Below, piece by piece: positions 50,770-60,076 of a DNA stretch of 64,000 bases (position 1 is its first letter; each line of letters opens with the position of its first letter). A program made the position numbers and the translations under genes. Below the pieces are notes generated by a model. The model saw only the letters and a program-made list of their open reading frames with translations, had not been told where the DNA came from and made no database searches. The DNA comes from GCA-2770975 sp050248915 (GTDB taxonomy: Bacteria; Cyanobacteriota; Sericytochromatia; UBA7694): positions 1-64,000 of the forward strand of contig JBFWRL010000007.1 of assembly GCA_050248915.1 (NCBI GenBank), in the 5' to 3' direction.

Positions 50770-53700
50770 CTAAAACAGGGGTCGCAGGGAGCCCGGCGCC
50801 CCCTGATTGACAAAGAGCCGGATGCGATCCAGCCGGGCCTGTAAGAGAGTGCGCTGGACAGGATTCTGTTCTTGCAGGGCCTGGGTATTCAGGGTCTGAA
50901 TTTCAGCATCGATCTCGGCCCGTGTAACCGGAAAACCATTCAAACGGGGCGTTACCACTTGAATTTGAATGCCGTCTCTTCCCACAAACAAGGGGGCAGA
51001 TACGGCAGCTTTGCCGGGTATTTGCAGCGAAATTTCAGGTTCTTCGGGCGTTGGCGACGGTGGTTGGGAGACTTCAATTCTGCCTGTCTTCAGAGCTTCT
51101 GGGCTGATTATCACTGGACCTGGGCCCGCTGGCAGCACAATTTCAAGCGAAAGATCGCCCGCTGGCAGACTAATTTCAGGCTGAGTCTCTTGCTCTCTTG
51201 CCGGTTTTGGAGCAGGACCAGCCTTTTCTTCGTCCACCAGAATCAAGGGAATGGGTGCTGGCGGGAATGAAACATCTTCTAAACCAACATGTACCCGACC
51301 GCCCAGTGTTTGGGGAATGCCCGCCAAGCTGGTTGGCGGATCTTGGGCCAGGGCCTGGGTCAAGATCAGGGCCTCGGCCCGCGTAATTTTGCCAGAAGCC
51401 AAATCCTGCTCAATCTGGATCTGAATGGCCTGGTTCTGCTCCAGAGTGGGAGCCACTTTGCCATCGGGCCCGGGCAAATAGGCATTGCGCCGCAAGAGCA
51501 GGGCTTCACTCTGGCTGATCCGCCCTGTTCTGAGATCTGTGTCAAGGGCCTGGGCAATCAGGTTTTTAAAACCGGCCTCGCCCTGACTCTGCACAATGGC
51601 CCGTCCCGTGCCACTTTGCCCTGTGCGCAGCAAAAACTCAGCCTGACCAATCACCCCATTTTGATTCAAACTGTTGAGAAAATTGTCTGCCGCCAATTGC
51701 CCCTCGTTGGTGCCCAGACCCGTTTTGACCCGTTCCTGGATGGCCTCTTTTAAGCCTGTGCCTTCGTTGAGCAGGGTGCCAATACCAATACCAATGCTGT
51801 AGCTGTCCAAAACCAGAGACAGGCTCTGGGTGGCAGGAGAAAAAGCCGCCACATCACTGACCACGCTGACCAAATCGTTAAAAGTGGTGAAATCGTCTTT
51901 TCCCGCATTTAAATCCGAGATCAATGTGCCAATATCTTTGGCCAAAAAACCGGCATTGGCTAAAAAACCCAGTACAGGAATCCGACTTTCAGCTTTGAGT
52001 GCAACCTGGGAAGGCCCACTGGCAGCCTGGGCGGCCTCTGCTATTTTCTCAGGGCCTAGGGCCACAATTTTGGGCAACAACTCTTGCAGACCTTTGTTAA
52101 GTTTGTCCAGCCCAATAACATTGCCTACCGAGCTGCCAAATCCCACCAGTTTTTTTAAAAGTTCTGGTCGCTGGTTCAGGGCGGCAATAAATTGGTCCCC
52201 CACACCGGGCGAGAGGGCATTAAAGGTCTTTTGCAGGGAATTGACAAATTCTCCCACCTGCTCGGCCAATTTGGCATCTTTCACCAGAGTCGAAATGGCA
52301 CCTTTGAGCAGCTTGGCCTCGTCCCGCACAAACTTGGCGGCTTTTTCTGCGGCCTTGGCAATCAATGGAGAGGCTTTCGCTAAATTCTGAGCACCTTCAA
52401 GAATATCCGCTGTCTTGGTGACAATTTCAAAGCCTTTCAAGGCTTTGTCTTTAAAAGAGAGCTCCAAGCGCAATACTCCTTTGGCCAGAGTCGATGGCGG
52501 GTCCAGAATCACCGTATTTTGGGCGCTGTCGACCGAAGCGACTTTAAAGGACTTCTCGCCAATGCGAACAGTGTCCCCAGCACTGAGCAGATTGGCTTTG
52601 CCTGCAGGCAGTTGCAGGGCATTGCTGCCCGCAGGAATTTCAAAGGCAATCGGGTCAGCCCCCTGAAACAGGGTCTGAAAATTGCGCGAGATATCGCGTA
52701 AATTGCCCGGCGTTCCCAAGAGAGCGCCGATCCCATCCAGGCCTTTGACAAAATCTTCGGCGGACTTGCCTGGCCCCAAGAACCCTTGCAGGAGTTTTTG
52801 TTTAACATCGGGCTCAGCCACAGCGTCAAAGCGCTCCAAAAATCCTTTGTAGGCCTGAACCAAGGTACCTGCCGCGCTGAGTTTGTCGAAATTGGAGGCA
52901 TTGGGATCGGCCAGGGTTTTGAGGCTTTCGTTGATCTTTTGCGGTGTGGCATCCTCCCGAGCCAAACCTTCTCCCGCCAAGAACTCTGTCCCGACGATCT
53001 TTTGGGGAGTTTCTAGACCTTCTTTGAGATTGGCAAAAGCCACCCCGGCTGTGGAGATAAAATCTGCACTCAACTGAGCTGGAGAGAGAGCAGCTTCGGT
53101 TGCAGCTGTGACAAAAGCGGCTTTTTTCTCGGGAGTGTCTAGCACAAAGCGGCTTTGTTCGGGATTGGCCTGCAATTGCTGACGTAGAAAACTGGCAAAG
53201 GTCTGGGGATTCACGCCCAGCTCTGCTGCTGCCTGGGCCAAAACCTGGACATAATTGTCTTTGTTCAGATCCTGGCCACGCACAATCAGGGGCTTGCCTT
53301 GGGCATCCTGCCCCAAATCCAATTCCACCTTGCCCAGGAAGAGCAGCCCTGAGGCATCTTTAAACGGCTGGATCTGCCTCTGCAGATCTGCCACGCGGGA
53401 AATTTCAGCAATGCCTGTCTCCTGAAGCAAAAATGCAGCAATTTGAGGATTGGAGGGCGTTGCCCCCGCCACCACAGCCAAATTTTGCGCATTTTGGCTT
53501 TCGAGAAAATTAGCAAAGGCCCGATTCAATTCCTGCCCCAATTTTTCGCTGCCTGTGCGCCCAGCCCCTTGCAGACCCGCCGTGATTTGACGACTGGCAT
53601 TGGCAAAGCGCGCCAACAGCGCCGGGTTCTCGTTGAGGGTGCGCCGTCCCAAGGCGCTCAGACCCTGAATTTTTTCGCGCAGCGCGGGGGAGATGCGTTC

Positions 53701-54273
53701 ACTTTCCAAGCTTTGACGGACCTGGGGTGAGAGCGGATCTTGTTCTTTTGCTGCCGCAGCCTGAGACGCGGCACTGCGGGTCTCCAAACGACTCAAATCG
53801 CCATCTAAACGGGTGTAGAGCCGCTCCTCCTGCTGGAACACCGACAGCTCCAGGGCCAGCACTTCGCGCATGTTTGGAGACAGGCTTGGCTCTTTCAGGG
53901 CGGATTCAAAGCGCGAAATGCTCTGGCGCAAATTGCTCTGAAGGGTGTTTAACTCGCTGCGCAGGCTGTCTTGATCGGCTTTGGTCAAGGGCTGTTCGTT
54001 GCCGAGACGCTCCTGCAAACGGGCCACAAAGCCCAGAGAGGCCTGGGCCTGTTCCAGTTCGGGATTGCGGGCCTGGCTGGGCACTTTGGGCTGATCGGTG
54101 CTGCCCGTTTTGGCGGCAGACGAAATCTGCAGCCGATCCAAAATCTGTATTTCTTTGCGTTCGACATTGCCATCACTCAAAATTTGCTGCTTGGCCTCAG
54201 CCAGGGCGCGCCGGGCATTGGGAGCCGCTGTGGAAAAAGGTGAAAAGCTGCTGGGTTGAGAAGAGATTTGCAT
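50770..54273 (-). CDS. Giant helical protein of unknown function, 1167 aa
   Basis: No family recognised. ATG with AAGGAG at 7 nt. No signal peptide. Residues about 20-50 contain a DG-loop helix pair (QQILSDGNVERKEIQILDRLQ); near 930-990 two similar helix-loop-helix units repeat (DLRTGRISQSEALLLRR and DLASGKITRAEALILTQ). A small beta insertion sits near residue 555 (LLSAGDTVRIGEKSFKVASV). The rest is A/L/Q/E-rich helix. The last 170 residues have P-rich linkers and EISL-type strands. It is the last of three genes with the cyclase-like and 505-residue proteins (11-bp gap) and probably works with them. Confidence 0.78.
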   Translation of the reverse strand: MQISSQPSSFSPFSTAAPNARRALAEAKQQILSDGNVERKEIQILDRLQISSAAKTGSTDQPKVPSQARNPELEQAQASLGFVARLQERLGNEQPLTKADQDSLRSELNTLQSNLRQSISRFESALKEPSLSPNMREVLALELSVFQQEERLYTRLDGDLSRLETRSAASQAAAAKEQDPLSPQVRQSLESERISPALREKIQGLSALGRRTLNENPALLARFANASRQITAGLQGAGRTGSEKLGQELNRAFANFLESQNAQNLAVVAGATPSNPQIAAFLLQETGIAEISRVADLQRQIQPFKDASGLLFLGKVELDLGQDAQGKPLIVRGQDLNKDNYVQVLAQAAAELGVNPQTFASFLRQQLQANPEQSRFVLDTPEKKAAFVTAATEAALSPAQLSADFISTAGVAFANLKEGLETPQKIVGTEFLAGEGLAREDATPQKINESLKTLADPNASNFDKLSAAGTLVQAYKGFLERFDAVAEPDVKQKLLQGFLGPGKSAEDFVKGLDGIGALLGTPGNLRDISRNFQTLFQGADPIAFEIPAGSNALQLPAGKANLLSAGDTVRIGEKSFKVASVDSAQNTVILDPPSTLAKGVLRLELSFKDKALKGFEIVTKTADILEGAQNLAKASPLIAKAAEKAAKFVRDEAKLLKGAISTLVKDAKLAEQVGEFVNSLQKTFNALSPGVGDQFIAALNQRPELLKKLVGFGSSVGNVIGLDKLNKGLQELLPKIVALGPEKIAEAAQAASGPSQVALKAESRIPVLGFLANAGFLAKDIGTLISDLNAGKDDFTTFNDLVSVVSDVAAFSPATQSLSLVLDSYSIGIGIGTLLNEGTGLKEAIQERVKTGLGTNEGQLAADNFLNSLNQNGVIGQAEFLLRTGQSGTGRAIVQSQGEAGFKNLIAQALDTDLRTGRISQSEALLLRRNAYLPGPDGKVAPTLEQNQAIQIQIEQDLASGKITRAEALILTQALAQDPPTSLAGIPQTLGGRVHVGLEDVSFPPAPIPLILVDEEKAGPAPKPAREQETQPEISLPAGDLSLEIVLPAGPGPVIISPEALKTGRIEVSQPPSPTPEEPEISLQIPGKAAVSAPLFVGRDGIQIQVVTPRLNGFPVTRAEIDAEIQTLNTQALQEQNPVQRTLLQARLDRIRLFVNQGAPGSLRPLF

Positions 54274-54284
54274 GGGTTTTCTCC

Positions 54285-55802
54285 TTAAAACTGTGCTGAG
54301 GCCGAGGTAGTGGCCGAGGCTGGAAATGCCAGCGGGCGCCCCAGTTTGAGCAATTGCCCCATCTGGTTCAGGGCCTTTTCCCAGCTTTGCACCTCAAGCA
54401 ACGCTGAATCCCAGTTATTTTCAATTTTTTCCAGGGCAGCCTGTCTGGACAGGGCACGGGTGCGGCGCTGGGCCAGAGCCAGGGCGGACCGCAGCGCCAA
54501 AAATGACTGACTCAGGCTCTGCAGGCTCTGCAAAAGCTGGGCCAAGCTCTCTCTCTCGGCACTTTCGGGCCAGCTCTCAGGCAGTTGAAAATCAGCCTGT
54601 TCGCGGGAACTCAAGGCGGGAGCTTCCTGCAGGGCCTGAAAATAGCCCAGGCGTTTTTCTACCAAAAGCAGGCCTGCCCGCAGGGGGGGCCATGCTGTAC
54701 CGAGGGCTGTATTCTGCCTCAACTCGCTCAGACAGCGGTTTTTCAAGAGCAGGGCATCCCGGTGCAATTGGCGACACAGGGATTCGTGGGTCACCCCGGC
54801 CAGATCAGCGTGGATCTCTATAAGGCGCTTGCACATCTGATCCAGGCTGCGCTGCAGGCGAACAGCGGCATCTAAGTGCAAGGCCTGGGCCTGGTCATTT
54901 TGCTGTCTGAACAGGCTCTGCAATTGGGCCTGCAGGGAGGCCTTTTCGGCATCTGAACAGCGCTGTAATTGGCTGCGTAGCGCAAAGATCCGGCTTTCCA
55001 ATTGCTCTGGTTCCAGATCTTCAGGCAAATCCGGCAATTGCTGTGCCACACTTTTTGGCGCTGACACCGGCGTATCTGCAGGATCTTCTGGGGGAGCGGT
55101 CTTTTCCCAGAGCTGCTGGACAACACGGGTCAGACTTTCTGCGAGGCTGAACAAAGCCGCTTTTTCCAAAGCAGGCAGGGGATTGGGGGCGCGCAATTTC
55201 TCCAAAATTCGGGCCTCAGCGGCCAGAACAGCGGCCATCATGTCCATTTTATTCAGCCGCAGGCACTCCAATTTCTGGCTTTGGCGCTGCAGAAAAGGCC
55301 GCAAGAGGGCCATACCCTCCTGCTCTGAGAGAGCCGTTTTACCCGTATAAGGCAAGCTGAGTTGGGACTGCAACCCAAGCAGTTGGGTTTTAACCGCAGC
55401 CCAATGGCGAGAAGTATCTGAGACCGGTTCCTGTCCCAAGCGCTGCAAAAGCTGCTGCAAAAGATATTGAAAATCTTTGAGTTTTTCCAAGCGGTAACTG
55501 GCTTTTTTCTGACGCAGTTGCTCGGCCAAAACGGCAGAATCGGGAGCAACTTGTTTGACCTCGGAAGATGGAGATGCAGTGGATTTTGTTTTCTCAAGCA
55601 ATGGCGGCAAAGGAGCCAGCAGAACTTCACTTTCAGCCAAACCCTGCGCTTGGTTTTCCAAGCTGGGGGGCAAAAACAGGTTTTCTTCTTCTGGGCGCAA
55701 ATCGCGGAGACGTGTTACCTTGCGCTGAAAACCCGCAGCGGCTTTGAGAGCTTCAAAATCCACCCCTGCAGGATGGCCTGCAGACATTTTAAATAAACTC
55801 AT
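54285..55802 (-). CDS. Helical/coiled-coil protein, 505 aa
   Basis: No family recognised. Soluble, almost entirely helical, rich in L, Q, A, E and S, with heptad-like stretches (about residues 95-150, 270-320 and 420-490). No signal peptide. The ATG overlaps the stop of the cyclase-like gene by 4 bp (ATGA), so the two are co-translated; the 1167-residue gene follows 11 bp later. Such a protein could be an adaptor between its two neighbours. That is inference from layout alone. Confidence 0.75.
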   Translation of the reverse strand: MSLFKMSAGHPAGVDFEALKAAAGFQRKVTRLRDLRPEEENLFLPPSLENQAQGLAESEVLLAPLPPLLEKTKSTASPSSEVKQVAPDSAVLAEQLRQKKASYRLEKLKDFQYLLQQLLQRLGQEPVSDTSRHWAAVKTQLLGLQSQLSLPYTGKTALSEQEGMALLRPFLQRQSQKLECLRLNKMDMMAAVLAAEARILEKLRAPNPLPALEKAALFSLAESLTRVVQQLWEKTAPPEDPADTPVSAPKSVAQQLPDLPEDLEPEQLESRIFALRSQLQRCSDAEKASLQAQLQSLFRQQNDQAQALHLDAAVRLQRSLDQMCKRLIEIHADLAGVTHESLCRQLHRDALLLKNRCLSELRQNTALGTAWPPLRAGLLLVEKRLGYFQALQEAPALSSREQADFQLPESWPESAERESLAQLLQSLQSLSQSFLALRSALALAQRRTRALSRQAALEKIENNWDSALLEVQSWEKALNQMGQLLKLGRPLAFPASATTSASAQF

Positions 55803-57619
55803 GCTTGGCCTCCGGCAAAACGCAAAGTATAAAAGGGCCAGTTTTGTCCGTCAGGCAAGGCAATGCTTTGTTCTGTCACCCCCGCGCGCACACGGTAGAG
55901 AAACCACTGTAAATCCGCATCGGCAAAGATTTCAGCTGAGATCACCACCTCCGCTTGAGCGGCCAATTCTAGCTGAAATTCAGCCATTTCCACGGCCAGC
56001 CCCTGGTAATTTAAGCTGGCAGAGTCTGCTTGGGTTTCACAGGGGCCCTCCGCCAAAGCCGCCCGAAAATACAGCGTTTGATCCGGCGGACGGCCACTGT
56101 TGAGCAGATTTAAATTCACATGCAGAGACCAGAGCGCCCGCAGACCGTCCAGCGGGTCTTGAAAAACCACCCTCGCGCCTGCTTGATCTTGGTTCAACAC
56201 AACCCCTGCCCGGCTCTGCAGCAGTGGTGAGAGCAGTTCCTGCCGCTCGGCAGGGCTGTTTGCACCTTCCCAGCGCAGCTCCAAAAAACTGAGCCGGGAC
56301 ACAGGCAGCGCCTCTGCCGGGGCCTCACTGGCAAAAAGTTCACGAAATTCGGGCAGAGAACTCACCAAAGCACCAGAACAGACCTGGGGGTCCCAGTCCT
56401 GTTTTTCAATCTGCAAAGTGCAAAAATAGGGACGGGAATTGTAAAGGGTCAAGCTGGCTCCTGGTGCCAATTCCAAGGGCTGGTCAGCCAGATTTTCCAG
56501 CGAAAGCTGGCCGGAGGCGGCCCCCTGTTCGGAGACCATCAACAGGCCTTCTTGCTGCAGGGACAGTGAGCGCAAAACATAATTGCCCAGAGGCAATTGC
56601 AGTTCCCAGTCCCGTTTTTCTTCGGGCCAAAGGTTGAACTGTCCGGCCAGATGGGGTGTATTGGCCGGGCTGCCTGCACAAAAATGGTCTTCTTGCAAAG
56701 CGCGAAGGGCCGTGTCTGGGAAAAAGCTCAGCTCCAGGTTCTGATCAAACCCCACCTGGTAGCCCGCCGCACAACTGGGGCAATAGGCCTGGTGAGAGAC
56801 CTCCTGTAGGTGCAGGTTGTTTTCCTTGGGGCCCTTGCAACCAGGACAGCGCAAGTCCCAGCGCAAATGCAAATCTCCCGCCCAGGTGACCCGCAGGCAA
56901 AAACGCAGGGTATCGAGGGGATTGAAGCCATAGAGACTGGCCAACTCAAAGGGGCGCAAGCGCCCAGCATAACGTTCTGGGGCCAAAAGTACGTAGCGGG
57001 CCAGTTGAGCGGGAATCGGGGATTGGGGTTGAAGTTCTTGCCAGCGCTCACTCAAATGGCTCAGGGCCGCTTGACTCTGGGGGCTGAGGACATTAAAAAA
57101 GACCTCCACCCCTTTTGCACCAGCCGTTAAAGCCTGATCCAGGTTTTGCCAGAACAGGGCCATTTTCTGTAAATTGTCTTTGAGGGCAGTGGCTATCAGC
57201 AGATCTGGCACAGCAGGCACATAGTCGATGCGCCCCGTGAGCAGACAGCCCTCGCCCTCGATAACAGTGTGGATAGAAAAGCGCAGATATTTGAACAGCC
57301 CTTGGCTGTAAATCCGCTCCACAGATAGAGCATGGCCTTCTTGCCATTCAAAGGGCAATTCCTGGTAGACCTGATTCAGGCCTGCGGCTTTGGTCTCGAC
57401 CTCTAGCAAGCTGCCGCCCTGGCTCAGGGGAGAAAAGGCATTTTGGGTTGCACTCAAGCCTACTTTCTGATTGAGCAGGTCGGTATTGCAAATCAAGGGC
57501 CAGAGGGTGAGGGGACTGTTTTTGAGTTGCAGTGATTTTTCCTGCGTTTTGGCCTGATTGCGTAAAACTTCAATAGGTGTGAGCTTTTCCAAGATATTCA
57601 GACTGGCATTCATGCACAT
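55799..57619 (-). CDS. DUF5939-like protein with degenerate class III nucleotidyl cyclase domain
   Basis: A 606-residue protein. The middle (about residues 215-305) has two CxxC pairs, CPGC and CPSC, in the setting RCPGCKGPKENNL...CPSCAAGYQVGF, then FFPDTALR: similar to the DUF5939 module found before class III cyclases. The C-terminus (about 445-590) follows the cyclase pattern: SFLELRWEG, VVFQDPLDGLRALWSLHV, LYFRAALAEGP, LNYQGLAVEMAEFQLELA, EVVISAEIFADADL. The first metal Asp (FAD-type) appears as Glu and the second (GD) is lost, so catalysis is doubtful; it may bind a nucleotide or act as a pseudo-cyclase. Start ATG after GGAG. Heads a three-gene operon. Confidence 0.65.
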   Translation of the reverse strand: MCMNASLNILEKLTPIEVLRNQAKTQEKSLQLKNSPLTLWPLICNTDLLNQKVGLSATQNAFSPLSQGGSLLEVETKAAGLNQVYQELPFEWQEGHALSVERIYSQGLFKYLRFSIHTVIEGEGCLLTGRIDYVPAVPDLLIATALKDNLQKMALFWQNLDQALTAGAKGVEVFFNVLSPQSQAALSHLSERWQELQPQSPIPAQLARYVLLAPERYAGRLRPFELASLYGFNPLDTLRFCLRVTWAGDLHLRWDLRCPGCKGPKENNLHLQEVSHQAYCPSCAAGYQVGFDQNLELSFFPDTALRALQEDHFCAGSPANTPHLAGQFNLWPEEKRDWELQLPLGNYVLRSLSLQQEGLLMVSEQGAASGQLSLENLADQPLELAPGASLTLYNSRPYFCTLQIEKQDWDPQVCSGALVSSLPEFRELFASEAPAEALPVSRLSFLELRWEGANSPAERQELLSPLLQSRAGVVLNQDQAGARVVFQDPLDGLRALWSLHVNLNLLNSGRPPDQTLYFRAALAEGPCETQADSASLNYQGLAVEMAEFQLELAAQAEVVISAEIFADADLQWFLYRVRAGVTEQSIALPDGQNWPFYTLRFAGGQA

Positions 57620-57656
57620 CCATTACTCCGCTGCTTGTTTTCATCACTTTTGATGA

Positions 57657-58502
57657 TTATAAGTTAAAAAAAAGACTTTCACAAGCAGGCAAATAATGCC
57701 CCCCAATTGCCCCATTCAAGGTCACCAAAGCCTGGGGTGAAGCTTGGCAGCGCACGGCATAAGGCATGGTCGGGTGGGGCCGAAATACATAGACCTTGCC
57801 CCGCTCGCTCTCAGGCAAGGTGTGAAAGGGCTCGTTCTGGGCATGGTGCTGATGCTCAGCCCAGGCATCGACCAAAAAATGCACCTCGCGCCCAGCCTGC
57901 ACCGCCCGCTCGGCAAAGTCCAAGTCCTCGCCCCCCCAGCCCAGAAAATCTTCGTCGAAGCCGCCCAAACGGCGATAGGTTTCGCGGTAAATCGCAAAAT
58001 TCCCGGCCCAGGCAAATTCATAAGCCGAGTGAAAGAGCTTGGGGTCGGGTAACAAACGGCCCTCTTGCCAGAGGTAGCGGGTGTCCCACCAATTGACAGG
58101 GGTCTCAGGAGCCCAGAGCGAAGGGGCCAAACGGGTTTTGTCGTAGCCGACATAGCCGTAGAGCAGGTCTTGTTGGCGAAAGCCCAAATAGGCGGCATAG
58201 GCCGACAGGCCTTCGGGATTGAGCAAGACATCGGCATCGAGAAAGACCAGAATCTCGCCCTGCGCGTTGGCGGCTCCGAGATTGCGCGAACGGCTCACAC
58301 AGCGATCGTTTTCGCGCCAAAAATAGCGCAATGGGAGCGCAGGCACAAATTCCGCTGCGCAGGCCCGACCATTTTCGGAGCCATCGTCGACCACCAGCAC
58401 CTCAAACAGCACATGGCTTTGGGCCTGCAATTGGCGCAGACAGTGGGCCAAGGGGCCCTCGCGCCCCGGTGACATGCAGACCACAACGCTGAGAAAAATC
58501 AC
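57657..58502 (-). CDS. Glycosyltransferase family 2
   Basis: A 281-residue GT-A fold glycosyltransferase: LSVVVCMSPGREG start, VVDDGSENG, the DxD metal motif in VFLDADVLLN, an acceptor-site WAGNFAIYRETYRRLGGFDEDF and GGEDLDFAERA. This matches GT2 enzymes with a C-terminal galactosyltransferase-like region. No TM segments, so cytoplasmic or peripheral. GTG start at 58502. Probably acts in surface glycan synthesis. It precedes the cyclase-like gene on the same strand by 37 bp. Confidence 0.92.
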   Translation of the reverse strand: MIFLSVVVCMSPGREGPLAHCLRQLQAQSHVLFEVLVVDDGSENGRACAAEFVPALPLRYFWRENDRCVSRSRNLGAANAQGEILVFLDADVLLNPEGLSAYAAYLGFRQQDLLYGYVGYDKTRLAPSLWAPETPVNWWDTRYLWQEGRLLPDPKLFHSAYEFAWAGNFAIYRETYRRLGGFDEDFLGWGGEDLDFAERAVQAGREVHFLVDAWAEHQHHAQNEPFHTLPESERGKVYVFRPHPTMPYAVRCQASPQALVTLNGAIGGHYLPACESLFFNL

Positions 58503-58527
58503 GGCCGCACCCTGCCATTACCCGCCT

Positions 58528-59079
58528 TTAAGCCGGATTAAACAGCTTGAGCAGGGCAAAGATCAAAACACCTGTGACCGAGACATAGAGCCAAATTGGA
58601 TAGGTCCACTTGGCAATTTTGCGGTGAATTTCGCTTTTGCGGGTCAGGGCGAAATAAAAGGTCAGCAGCACCAGCGGCAGGGCCACGATGGAGAGGCCAA
58701 TATGGCTAATCAAGGTAAAGAAATACACCGGGCGAATCAGGCCCAGGGCCAGAAATTTGGTATCGCCGTGCAGGCTGTGGTAGACGATATAACTGATCAG
58801 AAAGAGGCTTGAAGAGGCAAAGGCCCCCAGCATCAAGCGCATATGCACCAGCGGTTGTTTGCGTTTGATCGCTACCAACCCCAACAAGATCAAGGTTGCG
58901 CTGCTGCCATTTAAAAAGGCATTCAGCGCGGGCAAAGCACTCACCCAGCCACTCTGGCTGGGGGTATTCTGGCGGAAATAAATCAGCCAAAACAAAAATA
59001 AAATGGCCAGCAAACTGACGCCCAGAATACCAGGCAGGGCCACTTTGCGGTCAAAACGAGAGTCCAAGGTTGTTTGCAT
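58528..59079 (-). CDS. DUF420 family membrane protein
   Basis: A 183-residue protein with five predicted TM helices and the DUF420 (YozB-like) pattern: LPALNAFLNGSSATLILLG, HMRLMLGAF, SYIVYH, LISHIGLSIVALPLVLL and IAKWTYPIWLYVSVTGV. Conserved His residues in several helices suggest heme or metal contact. Relatives are often found near cytochrome oxidase genes, but none are here. AGGA precedes the ATG. Confidence 0.88.
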   Translation of the reverse strand: MQTTLDSRFDRKVALPGILGVSLLAILFLFWLIYFRQNTPSQSGWVSALPALNAFLNGSSATLILLGLVAIKRKQPLVHMRLMLGAFASSSLFLISYIVYHSLHGDTKFLALGLIRPVYFFTLISHIGLSIVALPLVLLTFYFALTRKSEIHRKIAKWTYPIWLYVSVTGVLIFALLKLFNPA

Positions 59080-59120
59080 AAAAGTATCCTAGCAAAAGAC
59101 AGGGGCTGGGGGAATCAGTA

Positions 59121-59864
59121 TCAGCGCGCAGGAGCTGTAACAGGGCCTGTAAACTGTTTTAAGACCCCAGTTGATCTAAATTTGAGCCATTGTCCGTAAT
59201 AAAATGTCAATTCTTCGTAGAGCTTCACCATACCCACATCGGGGGCATACCAATAGTTGAGAAAGTCCTCTTTGCCATTGTCATAGCGCAGGTGGTGTTC
59301 CATTTTTAGGGCCTGAAAGGTGCCAGCGGGCACCGTTACAGTTTCAAAACCCACCACACGGATGGTTTCAGAACCACCTTGAAAGAGACGGCCTTCCCAG
59401 GCTTTGCCACTTTCAAAGGGCAATTGCAGGGCAATGATAAAATTTTTGCCCCGCAGGACAGGCTCTTGCAGCGCAAAGCTCTCACGCAGCACCTGTTCGT
59501 GGTAGCGTGAGAGTTCGACCCGATCAGCAAAGCGTTTGGCCAAGGTGGGGGTGGGTTTGATATCCGAATCGGGATACGAGCGGCGCAAAACCGCAGTTTG
59601 GGCCTCGCCTTCGGTGCCATTGGACTCCACACGCATGACCATGGTCTTAAATTTGGTATTGGGCTGGTCATTCTGACTCTGTTCCAGCAAATAGGTCCAG
59701 GAGCGGCCCATCTCCAGTGGATAATAGCGCTGCATTTGGGTGGCATTGACGGGTGCCTTTTGGGCCAAAAGGGGAGCGTTGGCACTTTGGGGCGCACGCG
59801 CAGGCAAAACAGCAGATTGACAGGCACTCAAAAGCAAGAACAGGGCGAGGGGCAGCTTGCGCAT
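59121..59864 (-). CDS. Lipoprotein with DUF3108-like beta domain
   Basis: A 247-residue lipoprotein with lipobox LLSAC near residue 15. The mature part starts with YYPLEMGRSWTYLL, a common opening of DUF3108-like / lipoprotein-insertion type periplasmic domains, and continues with VTVPAGTFQALKMEHHLRY and FLNYWYAPDVGMVKLYEE, which are typical of that group. Probably a periplasmic or outer-membrane protein of unknown role. GAGG lies 8 nt before the ATG. Confidence 0.8.
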   Translation of the reverse strand: MRKLPLALFLLLSACQSAVLPARAPQSANAPLLAQKAPVNATQMQRYYPLEMGRSWTYLLEQSQNDQPNTKFKTMVMRVESNGTEGEAQTAVLRRSYPDSDIKPTPTLAKRFADRVELSRYHEQVLRESFALQEPVLRGKNFIIALQLPFESGKAWEGRLFQGGSETIRVVGFETVTVPAGTFQALKMEHHLRYDNGKEDFLNYWYAPDVGMVKLYEELTFYYGQWLKFRSTGVLKQFTGPVTAPAR

Positions 59865-59903
59865 GGAAAAACCTCAAAATGATTTCCACCCATTATACCA
59901 CCT

Positions 59904-59998
59904 CCTTCGACTCCGCTCAGGCATCCACTTCGACTCCGCTCAATAGCCCTCTATTCGAGCATCTGCACACCCGATCGGTTCCTGAGCGGAGTCGAAGG
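59904..59998. repeat. Cluster of CTTCGACTCCGCTCAG repeats, two direct and one inverted
   Basis: CCTTCGACTCCGCTCAGG (59904-59921), CTTCGACTCCGCTCA (59928-59942) and the reverse complement CCTGAGCGGAGTCGAAGG (59981-59998). The copies can form a 15-18-bp stem. The third copy sits in a further imperfect stem, GATCGGTTCC...GGACCGATC. This is a REP-like intergenic repeat; I see no other copy in the window and no RAYT transposase gene. Confidence 0.9.
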
Positions 59999-60076
59999 AC
60001 CGATCCCTTACAACCTGTTATATACTGTAAAAGTAAACTTCCCAATAACCAGCCAAAATTATTACCCGGAGGCCCT

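Noticed and set aside
59753..60076. Upstream extension of the acyl-CoA dehydrogenase frame
   Set aside because: It would translate the REP-like repeats and ignore the ideal GGAGG-ATG at 60077.
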